Assembly (NCBI GenBank): GCA_026874595.1
Contig: CM049316.1
Location: 5,036,339 to 5,100,338 of the forward strand
Origin: Sipunculus nudus
Lineage: Eukaryota > Annelida > Sipuncula > Golfingiida > Sipunculidae
Reading direction: 5' to 3'
DNA: 64,000 bases
Shown: piece by piece, positions 25,161-37,436 of the stretch
How the letters are laid out: the number at the start of each line of letters is the position of its first letter
How positions within the stretch are numbered: the stretch's first letter is position 1
Notes under the pieces: generated by a model
The model's database searches: none
The model's input: only the letters and a program-made list of their open reading frames with translations
Told to the model about the DNA's origin: nothing
Position numbers and translations under genes: made by a program

Positions 25161-25164
25161 TAAA

Positions 25165-25170
25165 TTTATT
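25165..25170 (-). terminator. Poly(A) signal AATAAA for NUDT19 copy 1
   Basis: The canonical hexamer on the minus strand lies about 116 nt after the stop codon at 25286-25288, a normal distance for a short 3' UTR. Confidence 0.6.
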
Positions 25171-25285
25171 CTCCCCCATGTCACCAGATGGTAACCACAT
25201 TGTATGAACAAAATAATGTTTCAGATAATTTTGTAAAAACATAAAACGGGTTATAGACGGGACTATAGGTATAAATAATCAGTTT

Positions 25286-26265
25286 TCAGTCGAGATCAAA
25301 CTCCCGAAACAATTCGTGCAAGTCCATCGGAGCGACATGGCCGAATGGATCCGTGACATTGTGCCTGAGGATGATGGGATTTTTCATTTCGAAGTCTTCA
25401 ATCTCATACCGGTTTAGACTGGGACTCTTGTCCAAACTCTCTGCCATGGTGGAATCTAGGATTAAATGTGGTCTCTCTCCGTTCTCGTCTGGGTCATCGG
25501 GATACTCATGGTCACCTAGACAACATAGGAGGTAATCTAGAGCATTTATTTATACATATTAACGGATTTGTCTCATCGTTTCAGGTGTTCGTGACACATA
25601 GTTCTACATAATTTTGAGGACTTAAATGTAGTAGAAGAATTTTGTAGCACAGGAATTCTGCTCTGCATATCAAGGATGGACGCATATTGGTCGGAAATAA
25701 ACGCAAATCGGCAAAATTTAACCGGAAGCTTTCAATGAACTTCCGTCAAAATATGGAGTGTACAAAACAGCAAAGACAAGTTATACATAGGGTCTATCGG
25801 CTGTAATAAGCGACAGAGGAATAGGACTACATATCATTATATGAAAGACCAGCAACGGCATATGAATAATAACATGATTCGTATAATTTCGAACAAAATG
25901 TGCCTACCCATTTTCTGATGTAAAATACAACCAAAGCTTTCCTCAGTTTGGTATTCCGTTAACCGAAAAGATAATAAATTAGTACGCGCAGCCATAATCA
26001 AGGGACCCATGGGTCACGGCGCTCAGCTGTTATATAGGATCACAAAATATGAATTGGAAATGAGGCACATGTTGGTTTTGTGTGGTAGTACAAGCTGTAT
26101 TTTGAGTTGATGGTGTTGAACTTATGTAAGATTTTTATAGTAACTTCGGAGACAGGGAAGAGGATTGATCTTAGCAAAAAAGATTTCTAAATGAGAAATG
26201 TTTTGTTTATATTCATATGATATAATATATGTGCAGGTGAAACAGATAATGCCAACAGAAATTTG

Positions 26266-26316
<51 letters not shown>

Positions 26317-27651
26317 TTTTTTCAGCAGTGAAACCGCACATCTATAGTACGTGTATGGTAAAATTATTGCATTGTATCATTACCTCCTAAAATAAAATAT
26401 ATTGTTATATATTTTTTTCATCATACCTTGCAATACCAGAAGATGTCCGTCGCTCATGTCAATCCGGACAGGCATGCAGCGTTGTGTGCCTTTTAACTCC
26501 CTCTGGCGGGCAAAGTTGCACAATTCCTCATATTTGGTAAGACGACACAGACGCAGGCACTCGTAAAGTAGAGGCGGGGAGACGGGCATATTGTACTTCT
26601 GGTGAGCATACGGCAGTTCCACCGGGCTCACCCACTGGAAGAGAGAAATACACAAAGGGTAGGGGCATTATTTTTACTGAAGATTAGTTCTGTGAAAGCT
26701 TTCTTTGTGCAGATATTTTCTGTTCTCATTTAAGAAGACATCTTCATCCGAGTTTGTGAACCTATCAGAAAGAGCATATTGGAGAAATACCGTCTCCTGG
26801 AAAAGTGACACAGTGTTTATATATTTTATTCACTTTTTTCTTCCTTAACAAGTTAAATCTATATGTTGCGTGTCGCTGCTTAGTTTCGTAGCTTTACTTG
26901 ATGCACTTATTTTTTTTTAAGTACAGCATCAACAAGTAATTCATATGACACTACCTTAATACCTTTATACCTTAACTGAAACTGTTTCTTCTTCATCCTG
27001 CTGTGCTTCTGGTATACTTGGCAGACCATGAAAATAGAAAAGTGTGTCAAATCTTCTAGCAGAACCTCCGTGCAGGACCTCCATGTGGGCCGGCGTCAAC
27101 CAATTGTTCCAAACCTGAATATCATTTACCTTTGGCTGCCATCCGTGTTCCAGACACATTTGAGCAAACAGTGTTGGGTCACTGTTGATCCGCTTTCTCC
27201 ACGACCTTATAAGGTCTGTGTCTAATGATGTAGTGTCTATTCTTTGCCCTGCCGAGTCAGAACACAAAAGTACTCCGGCTTCTTCAAACATTTCTCTTAT
27301 TGCACAGATGCTGAAAGCTATACGGGGTGACACAGTTCCATCGTCACGTGGAGTCGTGAACGCTGGTGGCGGACTGACACCTATGTTGACAGCTGATTGG
27401 TCGACGATATCTCGCCAAATCTCGTGATAATCCGAGGTATGGACAACGCCCCCTGGTTGCACGAACACGTTTGGCATGAACTTGCTCTTGGCACTGCGTT
27501 GTAACAAAAGGAGTCTGTAATCAAACCTATCTGCAGCCCTGGCAAGACTTTTAGAGGTGATATTTGACACGTTAGGTACGGACCTACCGCAACGTGCGGC
27601 AATAATGATGTTAGCAGCTTCACGCCACGGTCTGCCAGCCACCGCCGCCAT
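25286..27651 (-). CDS. NUDT19: NUDT19-type Nudix hydrolase, copy 1 (three exons)
   Basis: Exons on the minus strand: 27651-26971 (681 nt, phase 0 end, AAG|GTATAA), 26634-26427 (208 nt, TTCCAG acceptor, CAAG|GTATG donor, phase 1) and 25515-25286 (CTAG acceptor, TGA). The product is 372 residues, close to human NUDT19 (375). Landmarks are WREAANIIIAA at the start, LLLLQRS, GG at 67-68, an inserted loop, AIREMFEEAG (117-126; the REx2EEx G catalytic half of the Nudix box), WNNWLTP and RRFDTLFY. NUDT19 proteins hydrolyse CoA and acyl-CoA to 3',5'-ADP and phosphopantetheine products, classically in peroxisomes. The C-terminus here is EFDLD with no PTS1-like tripeptide, unlike copy 2. The ATG at 27651 is chosen; three upstream in-frame codons begin with TTG. 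Intron 2 carries a (dispersed) repeat and intron 1 nothing notable. Confidence 0.93.
26004..26165 (+). repeat. Dispersed repeat, GACCCATGGGTC family, copy 1
   Basis: Shares AAGGGACCCATGGGTCACGG, ATGAGGCACATG, TTGGTTTTGTGTGGTA and GGAGACAGGGAAGAGGATTG with 48498-48690; a short 5' piece is also at 39327-39360. It contains a perfect 12-bp palindrome. It lies in intron 2 of NUDT19 copy 1. Confidence 0.8.
26269..26313. repeat. (TA)n microsatellite in NUDT19 copy 1 intron 2
   Basis: Uninterrupted TA run of about 45 bp. Confidence 0.95.
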
Positions 27652-28786
27652 TGTTGTCAACAGTGGCTGTCCTCAGAAACCTACAAAACAGTGATATACT
27701 GTTTCACAAATCACATGAAAGCCTAGATGCCTATACATCAACACAGATTAAGTTTCTCCTAATATTAATGCGAGGTGTGAGTAAAGTTATTTCTACAGGG
27801 GGCAACAACGTTAAATTGCTATTGGATGCATATTTAGAAATATTTTGCATGATTCAGCTGATTTGCATAATTACAGAGTAAATCTTCTTAAATATATGCT
27901 TGTCATTAGGGAAATTTGGAACGGTCCTTTTTCCTTTATGCATATATATAGGAAAACAAGATTTTATGGTTGAATCTCCCAAAAAAGGAAGAAACGTTTC
28001 TTGATTTGGGTTAAGAAGAGACGGATACAATGACTGTAAAAAAACTGAAATCGTCATCAAATAAAATACATAAACGTCCCTTCCTCATTTTAAATGCCAA
28101 TTACACTTAACTTAATTCAGAACTGATCCGAATCAATCAACGTATAGGGAATAAATAAGCTTTGGCACATCTTGCCCTAGCTTTCAAGTCTAGTATAGGC
28201 CTAATACTAGTATGCATCTATTGTGCATGGTGTATGGGCCGGCGCTTTCATGCATTAAGCCAATGTTTGCCTCCATGACTTAAAGTCTACCGATATCTCA
28301 CAGTAAGCCATATCGGTCTCTATTGAGTCGTGTTTTTCTTGAACTGCCATTTATAGGCACATGATATTTTCACGCCCTTTTATTTTCATCATTCATACCT
28401 CTGGATAGATCATGTTAGAGACTCTATAGCTATTTAGTTTAAAGTAAAATTGAACGTTACGCCTTACGCCGATATTCAAAATTACTTTATGTTACAAAAC
28501 ACTAAACGAAAATAACTTCCGTGCTCTATATTGCAACTGTAATCCATTAGAATTTAAAACGACCTAAATATTCAATATACTCTCACAATTACCTTGCAGA
28601 CCAAGCTTAACTGCCTACAGGCCTTAATTGTAAGTCATAATTTTTCAACGTTAATAGTTAAAAGACGGACAATCATTCATGATACCAATAAGCGACCGTT
28701 TGAATCCAACCTGCTGCCAGGAAAATAAGCCCATAAATTGTCATAACAGCCTTATACATTCTAATGTCATCCAATAGGCTCAATCA
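27652..28786. other. Upstream flank of NUDT19 copy 1; no gene
   Basis: On the minus strand TTTTGTAG at about 27680-27687 resembles a 3' splice site, so a 5' untranslated exon further upstream is possible. No other structure recognised. Confidence 0.4.
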
Positions 28787-28830
28787 GTGGCGGATCCAGA
28801 AGTTTGAGAACAGGGGCGCTAATACTGGAT
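28787..28830 (+). mobile_element. Candidate DNA-transposon terminus
   Basis: CAGTGGCGGATCCAGAAGTT followed by GGGGCGC resembles the termini of hAT-like elements that are common in animal genomes (from memory). A related end in opposite orientation lies near 36640-36698, but no matching target-site duplication was seen. Confidence 0.35.
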
Positions 28831-29090
28831 TAGCGGTTGATGGGTATTAAGGAAAAATAAGCAAAATATTCTTTTTATTCACCGATAAGAATAAACTTTA
28901 GAGCCATGGTGTTTTCGTAAGGTTGATTACAGGAACATGGGGAAGGGTATGGGAGGAATAATCCCCCTCCCATACTGAGAAAACAATGTAAAGAAGAACA
29001 TTTTGAGGCACCTTTCACAAAAGTATGAGGATTTTTGTTCCACAACTAATATTCTCATTAAAGTTTTTGCATAACGTTGTCATACTTTGG

Positions 29091-29111
29091 TGGGGGGGGG
29101 GGGGGGGGGGG
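29091..29111. repeat. Poly-G tract
   Basis: About 20 consecutive G residues. A second tract (about 14 G) is at 29492-29507, and poly-C occurs at 30585-30603. The 28831-30640 stretch holds no recognisable gene. Confidence 0.9.
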
Positions 29112-30639
29112 TGGTCACCGGCTTTAATATTCATACTACTGCAACATAAGGATATCAACCGAGAAGTCCAAACAGTCAATATTTTTTAACATTTTGGTCT
29201 GCATAGTGAAAATGTGCATCTATGTTTATGACTTACAAAATATCATTGTTCAAATGTAATACTCGTAGTAATATAAATGATATGTTAAAGTCGCAAGTTA
29301 AACTTTGCATTTTATCAGCTTCTCTGGTCTAGGCAGCGCATCGGACACAACAGAGCACAGATCGTGAGTTCCGAGTATCAGCCAAGAAGCCATGATATCT
29401 TTCACGGTCGACCCAAACCCAGGCTGAGCGCTATGCATTTCAGTTGGAAGGTCGTGCCTCATTCACAGACGAGTGCGATTTGGGGCCCGGGAGGGGGGGG
29501 GGGGGGGTCCTCGGAGTTATGACCCAGCAGAATGTAATTACAAAAAGACCGCCTCTCTCAGTAAAGTAATATTTGGGTGCTATCTTAATTAATGGAGCAC
29601 AGCTGAGAAATGATGGATGTCATTTTAGTCTGAAATAGAAAAAAAAAATCATTAAAATTATAGCAAAAAAACAGGTTCTAGGGAACTGACAAATCAAGTC
29701 ATTGTCACAATTCAAGGCAAGATTCATGACAATCCATGCATTAATTATGAAAATACTGGTAGTTTTGTATAATTTTTATAATTATTCTAAGCCCCATAAC
29801 TCGGAGGATATGGTCGCAGTGATTTATTTTTATTGACTTCTATGGATGTTCACTTGAAAGCGTCCTTGGTCAGCGTTTACGTTCTGTGCCTTGCTAGCGG
29901 ACGGCATGCATGCAAGACGGACGATGGACAAAGCGCCATACCTATACCCCAATTAACTTTCAGTCAGCTGAGCTAAAAATGAAGAAAATTGGAGCAACCA
30001 GACCTTCAAAACTGTTAACTTTTCAAACGCGAAATTTTAACAATTGGGCTATTGATAAAATTTCCTTACAGTCACAAAATGTATCTATCACCATGGAAAT
30101 TTTGATGAAAGTCTGTCCTATCTGCTATTAGAGTTACTACAGACAAATTTACAAAAATACTTATGTGGCAACTGATTTTAACGTAAATTCATACTTAAAC
30201 AAAGAAATCTAAGTAATGTGTGCATGTTGTGGTTTGAAATTTGATACAATTTTATAAATCCTGAATTGCTCTTTCATGTGTGGAAGGCTATGGGTGCTAT
30301 CTTTATTTGCTTAAATTTTACGCATTTTGGTAGTATTGTTTGTACTCAGAAATTACGACTGGTCATTTGTCAACAAAGCACAATTTGTAAACGTTACACG
30401 ATAAAAATGTCTTACTTATATCAAGGTTGGTCATTAGTCAATATTCTTGCATGCATAGAAAAACTCTGGTTATTGTGAAATATGTTCTGCGAGCTTTGCT
30501 TATTTGTGTGTGCATATTAGCACATAAATACTTATATCAATATTCTTGGCTGCAAAACAAACATTTTGAATTCAACTTCCCCCCATCCCCCCCCCCCCCC
30601 CCCAAGAAACATTGTTCATCATCTGCATATAGAACATTG

Positions 30640-32070
30640 TTAACAAGAGCACCGCAAATGGTGCATAATACGCACGTTGCATATTTTGTTACCTCTGACC
30701 TCAATAAACGTGTGAATTTGCGGACAAAGTAATTCAGGTGAGAAAATGTATTGGTTAATAACTTAATACTCATCATGGGTTATTACGCTCCCGAGGCAGC
30801 TGAAATCTTGCGCTTCTACAGAAGCAACTGATTTTCTCGCTGCCAGCTTTGACCGTTTATGATATATTTAGACACCAGATGACGGTTCGTTGTCCGCTGA
30901 AAAAAAACGTGCGTGTGATGTGACAAGCAGCCAACCAGGTGCTAATAAACAAACACTCGACAGGCATCCTGGCTCCGCCCATAGCTGCGCTTCAAGCGCC
31001 GCTTGATGAGAGTTTACGGTCGAATTTTAATTGATCCCTCTGCATTCTCGCATCATCGACCGATTCGATTATAACATAATGACTGTGTTAGCGAAGCCAT
31101 GTATCTGTTGTCTGTAGAACTGAAACCAGCCTGCGAGGTGTGCACGCAGCCTTTGTTGTTACGTTTCGTTTGAATTACAGCTCACCGGCCGGGCATCCTA
31201 TGTGCCCAAGGCCCTAAGCAAACCACGTCTGGGGCAATTCTCTCTGAGCCTGTGGCCTCTTCAGACGGTTACCGGGGCGATGAGCTGTCACTCAAAACGA
31301 AATGAACATGATTGGCTCCGTGTAATCCTCGCTTGACCGTGTCTTCCAGCACCAGGTCTCATCTGATTGGACAAAAATACAGTGCTCCCCTCTGGTGTAG
31401 CAATTCAGGATACGAGGTCATAACAAACAGCGCTTACGATATAAGTAGTAGGCCTATAGTTAAAGCGCTGTGTAAAGCGCGTACATGGGTTATATGAAAA
31501 TCCATCAGATTTTTGTTAAGTCAGGATGGTGCCACAAAAGTGTAGTGACCTCTGACCTCATTAAATATGCATGGATTTTGCTGGAAATAGAACATAGGTT
31601 AGATATACTGATTGCTATTTCTTTTGAGTTTTATCAAACTCCGTAATATTCCACGTACGTTATCGCGGTGACACCACGAATTGGCTGTACAAAGCAGCCT
31701 GCTGACATCTGACCTCATTAAATATGCATAAATTTTGCTGAGAATTTAATTGAGGTGAGAAACTCTATTTGTATATATGGATGAGTTTCATGAAATGCCA
31801 TAGGATGTTTGGTAATTAAGTCATCATGATGGCTCCAATGTGCGGTGACCTCTGATCTCATGGAATATGCGTGGATTTTGATGGAAATCGAACTAAGGCG
31901 AGATATTTTAATAATGATAATTTCTCTTGGGTTTGATCAAAATCCATCTTATTTCTCGTAATTTATCGCGGGCAACACTAAAAGTTAACGGACGGACGGC
32001 CCGACAAAAAGCAGAGGGTGTGTATACCACAATACGTCCCGTCATAGACGGGTGTATAAAAAATGGAGAA
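30640..32070. repeat. Dispersed/tandem repeat with TGACCTC modules
   Basis: At least four related modules contain TGACCTCTGACCTCATnAAA, TATGCATGGATTTTGCTG, GAAATnGAACnnAGG and a TTTnGATCAAAnTCC block. They start near 30689, 31546, 31703 and 31846. The block ends in an ACGGACGGACGG-type tail at about 31990. An unrelated insert (about 30790-31500) separates the first module from the rest. Confidence 0.75.
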
Positions 32071-32424
32071 ACTCGGCCCGCCCATTGCTTCAGAGCTGTT
32101 GCAGACACAATTGTGCAGTTTTAACATCTGGGTTATTGATGAATAGAATTCATATTTCAGATAAGATATTTAATTTGTCTGGGCCTTTCTGAAATATCGT
32201 GATGTCCTAAGTTGAGCTATAAAATCTAAATACACGATATGAAAAGTGCGACGGAGAAGGGACCGATTTCTGCTCGGACGGACAAGGGATGATCACTGAG
32301 CTAAGATGACTAATTTATGGTAAAAAATATTGCAAGTAATGAACTGCTAGGTCAATGCAACATGCGGAAGTCTCATACACTTGGTTATCATTGCATTCAA
32401 AGTTGCCTCTTTGGAATGGTCAGG

Positions 32425-32735
32425 TTCGATAAAGTGTAATTACATTACCGGTTAATTTTGTTTTACATTAACGGTTAGGGAACTTTATCGGGTAATATCG
32501 TATGATGTTATCGGTTAGAAAATGTTGTTACATTATCGGTTGATTTAGTATTACCGGTACATTATTGGTTAGCTTTACATTACCGGTTATCTTTTTAACG
32601 TTATCGGTTTGGTATTACATTATCAGTTGATTGGTTATTACGTTATCAGTTGTGCTACATTATCGGTTAATTTCTTATATAACATTATCGGTTAATGTTA
32701 CATTATAAGACGATTATTACATTATCAGTTGTAAC
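32425..32735. repeat. Irregular array of TTACATTATCGGTTA motifs
   Basis: About a dozen copies of a 12-16 nt motif (ATTACATTATCGGTTA and variants with ACCGG, CAGTT or AACGG) are spaced irregularly by about 5-25 nt over 310 bp. It ends at the left end of the 32736-36308 inverted-repeat element. Confidence 0.85.
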
Positions 32736-33599
32736 AGGCCGTATCCGCACTTGGTTCACATCTAAACCAGATTATACTTAAACGGTTTACTTAAGTCTCG
32801 AAGTAGTCCGCTTTGCGTCCACACTGGTTGCTCGCTTTACAAAAGTCTAAACCCATTTGTACAACACAATTTGAGTTTGCTGTTCGCACTTGATTCGTAA
32901 TCCGATTCAAGCCTGCAACTGAGCGCTCCCTCGCGCAACGCATGCTTGTAGTCAGGTGGCAAAATCTGAATATGGGATCCAGAAAACATTGTGTGCACAT
33001 CTCAGAGTAGAAGCAGCCAACCATGATATCTGGTTAAATGAATTCCTTAGGGATAGAAAAAGGATGGTTGTCATTTTCAAATATGCCTTAGATGACTTTT
33101 ATTGATGCTTTTGATAATCGAGTGAAACTCAGGTTTTACATATGAGGCAAATAAATATAAAAAAAACTAAACGGCACATTTGTGTGAAAAATACTACAAT
33201 GTTCATGCCACACCAAAGAGTGAAGGATTGAAATAAAGATGTGTATATAACCGTTACATTTGCTGTTTCAGTTATTGTCTGGAGAGAGTTAAACATGGGC
33301 AATATCCCATTAACCCTAAGTAATACACATATATGTCCTAAGGAAATCACTTAAAGCTCTCAAGCTAACAATATCCCATGTTGTAAGTAGTCCTAATTCT
33401 GGTCATCTTTATCATCAGTAAATAAGTTCCTGCACCATGTTGCACGAGCTAAACCATAAGCACCTATTCAGTGTATGTCCCTCCTACGGCAGGGACAATG
33501 TTCTGAATTGTGTGCCTTCCTCTCAACTGTCAGTGCAAAGTAAATAACCTGCACAGGCTCTTTGATGAGAAGTTCGGGTAGAAGTGTACCATCAACCAT

Positions 33600-34000
33600 G
33601 TGCCTACCAAAGGTAGCTGTGGGTGTGTTTCAATGCACTGTTTCGATAATAATGTTTAATAATTTCCCCAATTGATACGGAGCAATATAGCATCTTGTGT
33701 TGGTGGCAATAAATCAACATGAGTCTTACGTTTCCTGAATTTGGTGCAGCGAACTGCCTGGATGGAATGTCAGATTGAAACTTTGTCAAACAGTCTACAG
33801 ACAAATTGTTCAACAGAGGCAATGGTTGCTTGGCTTGGTACCATGTCTTGATCTAGCTGGTGAAGAAGTTGTGGACATTTTTGGAACATTTTCCATGCAG
33901 ACGTCTTTCCCTTCGTCATTCCAGGACTCTGAGCCTGCATTTCTTGAACATCATCCATGCTTCTCTTCAGATATTGGAGAGCGGTATGTGCTGACATATA
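33600..34000 (-). pseudogene. Decayed ORF with LPPTQDA motif (mobile-element type protein)
   Basis: The minus-strand translation gives KTSAWKMFQKCPQLLHQL, then TIASVEQFVCRLFDK, a stop, then RKRKTHVDLLPPTQDAILL. I remember the order (aromatic/Cys segment, VEQFVCRLY-like, then LPPTQDAL followed by Trp) from a large, unnamed family of multi-copy proteins in invertebrate genomes. It is broken by stops. Function unknown. Confidence 0.5.
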
Positions 34001-35103
34001 TGTAAATATTAAGAATGGTTCTGTTGGGCTTAATGGTCTTACAAAGACAGCTATCCCTGGTAGCAGTTTTTAGCTCAGATGACTGAAAGGCACAAATCGT
34101 AATCTGGAATCTTTTTACTTGACATCGAGGGAAGTTCATATAAAATCTCCTTCGAAACCTGAAATTAGATCTTTGTTACCCATATTTTACAAGCTGTGTT
34201 TCTAATAAGTGCCTCCCTGGATAATTAAAAATTTGATACTAAAGCAGGGCATTAAAATCATAACCATTAGAATCTTTTAACTTGTTACCTCTAACTTTGA
34301 GAGAGTCCATGACAGCAACTGTATCAGTTTGTCAACTATGGTTTCATCTTGTGTCCTGAACATCATATTAAAGTATATGATTATTGATTATGACTATAGT
34401 TTTGTCAGTTCCTGCATGAGGACTTGTGGTGCCATCGGTATTTTTTATATTTTTCCAAACACATGTACTATTTACACTGACAAACTCAAATCAATGGTGC
34501 CGGCTTTTCAACTGTAAATTCATCCAGAGTCCTGAAACATGGTGTGCTTTTCGGTAAAAAATTGTTTCATCAGTTGTTGAAGACTGGTTTGAACCAGCAT
34601 ATGTTCAGTCGTGTCTAGTATCACTATTTTGCCCCGAACCCGTAATGGCTAGAATCATGAACTGTTGCATCCTGAAAATTCCATAAAAGTTCTCAGAAAC
34701 TTGCAGTTAGGTCACTGTGACCTAATCTCCAAGTTACGGGGGGTGTTTGAGCACCCCAGAAATATTGTAACAAGAATATACAAATAACCAGTTTTCTCAG
34801 GAATTACCAGATTTCTCAGGAAAGCTGGATGGCTTGTTTTTAAATTTGGTGTGCTTACGGGTCTTGGTGAACTTAAGCTAATATGCATGCATGATGATGC
34901 CACCTTCATTATATTAATCCTTTGCCTGTGCATAAAAATATTGTCAACATGTTTATCGGCTGAGCGTCATGACCCATGGTTCACTTGCTCTAGTTTGGCT
35001 TTAAAGTGCTGACCCCTGTATATGCCTGGTTCTATATTAAAGTCGGTCAGATACATCTTTCAAGGTATATTTTTCTCCCCTTGCAAGTCCTGTTCGAAGT
35101 TCA

Positions 35104-35376
35104 TCAACTACATTTTGCAAACATGTTCTGTTGATCATCTAGGCTGGATTTTAATGAGCTGCGTATGTGTTTTCTCAGGAAACGACTGCAGCAAGTCAGG
35201 TGACATTTACCTTCTGAAGATATTAAATCACTGACACCTGCAAATCTGTTCCGCAAAACTGCATCAAGCTGAGCTAGTTGAAGAATATTGTTGGACAAGT
35301 CCATTGTCTGTGCAGCTATTCCCCTGCCATTTGTGTCTTGACGAAACATGCATTTTGTCCATATAATAGGAGGCAA
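35104..35376 (-). pseudogene. Decayed ORF with Cys/His motif, N-terminal part of the same protein
   Basis: The open stretch contains CMFRQDTNGRG, LQLAQLDAVLRNRFAG and DLISSEGKCHLTCCSRFLRK. A C-x2-C-like start followed by DLxxxExKxHxxCxxxxxR is the N-terminal signature I associate with the same multi-copy family as the 33600-34000 piece. The region between (34005-35100) is too decayed to translate. Confidence 0.45.
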
Positions 35377-36639
35377 TGAGCTTCTTTGTAAACGAAATTT
35401 GATGTCAGATACCTGCCCTTAAGACGAGGAAGATACTTTAGTCACTTCTAAACGTTTCTTCATTTTTTTAATATTTCTGATAAGTCGGAGCCACCAAGAA
35501 CAAAACTATAAAAACACAAATTTATATTGGTGCAAAAGCTATGTACATATTACTACTAATCTGGCAAGTGAAATGGCTAAAATGAAATCTTGATTTTATT
35601 CCAGAAAAATTAGAGAAATTAGTGAACCAATAACAATCAGCAACTATGATTAAGTGTAAGAAGGCATGCACAATTGTAAAAACCATATGCAAAATATATG
35701 CGTGCAAAGTTTGCAAGGCAGGATGTGTATCAAAAGCTTAGAATCCTCAGCAACTCTTAATACAGAATAAAATACCAACTCAAAATATTATAGTATTTTC
35801 AGGTTAGTGGCTAATCTATTTAAAACCTTTACAACCGTTTATACATGTAGCTGACAAAGAAAGATGCAGTTGTTAATGCCTATGTGAAATTAAGTGTCAA
35901 GTACTTTTGGTGAAATGAGGATTTTACCTGTTTTTTTCTTTACGCCTCAAAAATGACTATAAAATAATTTTCGGAGATGACAACCTGTCTAGAACAGTTG
36001 TTATAATTTCCAAAAATAATAATTACTTGGTTGGCAAATTCTACTCTGAGGTGTGATCAGGGTTTACAATCCCAGGATTTGCCCCCCGACTATTGGGCAC
36101 CATTAAGGTTAGCGCCCGTAGGGGTCAAGGCCGTTCACCGAAACAGGACTCATTCTGACTAGAAGCGGATTTGCCTATACGCACTAGAAATCGGTTTACT
36201 GTAATCCTGTCCAAAGTTAACACAAAGCGAAATACTTCGAGATTAGGCCTATCGTATACCGGTTTAGTATAATCCGATTTAGATGCGAACCAAGTGCGGA
36301 TACGGCCTAATAGCATTTCTATTTGTAGTTTTTCAAAATCATAACACGCCATGTGTTTAATTTACCGAGCCTATGTTGCTGGGTTGGATATGGAGGGTTT
36401 AAAAAAAAACTATTTTGAATTCACTGATTTAAGATTTTAAATTTCTTTCAGATTTAAATGCCTATTTAATCGCATTTTTTACATATGCCAAAAGTTAATG
36501 TCGCAAAGGAGACTGAACATATGGCCTTGTTATTTTTGTATAAAACATTAGACGTTCCTTTTTTAGGAAGATTCGAAGATGCCGAGCAAAGTAGACTTAC
36601 ATAAAAATCACTCCCTTGAGGCAGTTGTGCCCCCTCTAG

Positions 36640-36698
36640 CCTATAGCGGCAAAATCCTGGATCCACAACTGATCCACCACTGTAAATTAACATTTTAA
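36640..36698 (-). mobile_element. Candidate DNA-transposon terminus, inverted
   Basis: On the minus strand CAGTGGTGGATCAG is followed by GTGGATCCAGGATTTTGCCG. It is related to the end at 28787 but diverged and with an internal repeat. Confidence 0.35.
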
Positions 36699-36699
36699 T

Positions 36700-37390
36700 G
36701 ATTATAGACAGACTCATAGTCAGTTTAAACAAGGGTTCATACACAGCATGCTAACAACTAGGGCCGTGGACCCGTCGGGCCTATATCGCATTTGTATGCT
36801 GTGCCACAAACGCCGGGGACCATGAGTGTCTGTTTACATTCTTCTATTATCGCCCATTCGGATCACCGTATTTATATGTTACTGACACGCCGCTTCACGG
36901 ACGTGTGTTCTTATTAGATGGCGTTAGAACTTGGGAATAGTTCACATGTTGACTATTTACCTGTGACCCTCAACTAAGCTGTGTCCTCAGTCTCCGAGTC
37001 AGCAACTGCAACAGAGCAGACACGGTTGTGTGGGCCCGGGCCTTTTTTTCTGGTTTATTTACCGGTACCTGAGCCCAGAGGCATCACGTCACACTGCGAG
37101 TCCAAAGGTGACAGCAGAGCCTGCCCAGGTCAACGATATACACAAGTCTGTACAGCTCAAGTACGTACGGTACAGGGACCTTTACTCTGTACCTGTGCTA
37201 GAACGTGAACTGAATAAAGTTATATAATAACGTTGGAGATGCCAAGTTAAAAAGCATCCAAGGGAGCACACAGGCACTTGAGATTTGCTTCCAAGTCGGT
37301 TTGTCAGCTGACACTTCCCGTGAGTAAAAGTGTACAAATGTTGTAGACTACGCATGCATGTCATCATAGGCCAGGGCTTAGCAGGATTCG
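36700..37390. other. GC-richer stretch without recognised gene
   Basis: Locally CpG-richer than the surroundings (for example 36770-36910 and 37020-37190). Open frames on both strands show no domain. Could be an unmethylated promoter region, but no gene is attached to it. Confidence 0.3.
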
Positions 37391-37391
37391 C

Positions 37392-37418
37392 GGGGGGGGG
37401 GGGGGGGGGGGGGGGGGG
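37392..37418. repeat. Long poly-G tract
   Basis: 27 consecutive G residues followed by AGGGGGAAGAGGAGAGG. Similar G tracts lie at 39775-39790, 40156-40167 and 40612-40660. Confidence 0.9.
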
Positions 37419-37436
37419 AGGGGGAAGAGGAGAGGC

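Larger units (their letters stand above)
32736..36308. mobile_element. 3.6-kb element bounded by inverted repeats
   Basis: The left end (from 32736) and the reverse complement of the right end (to 36308) both begin AGGCCGTATCCGCACTTGGT. They continue to align for about 90 bp (ATCTAAAnCnGATTATAC, TCTCGAAGTAnTnCGCTTTG). Both sides are close to a TAA trinucleotide (32732-32734 with two extra bases, and 36308-36310). GGCC termini with a TAA/TWA target would suit the PIF/Harbinger superfamily, but no DDE transposase or Myb-like gene was found inside. The interior holds two decayed minus-strand ORF pieces, listed separately. Confidence 0.65.

Noticed and set aside
28787-36698. A single 7.9-kb hAT element bounded by CAGTGG(C/T)GGATC ends
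   Set aside because: The two ends are too different, no 8-bp duplication flanks them, and another inverted-repeat element and repeats lie between. Treated as independent remnants.
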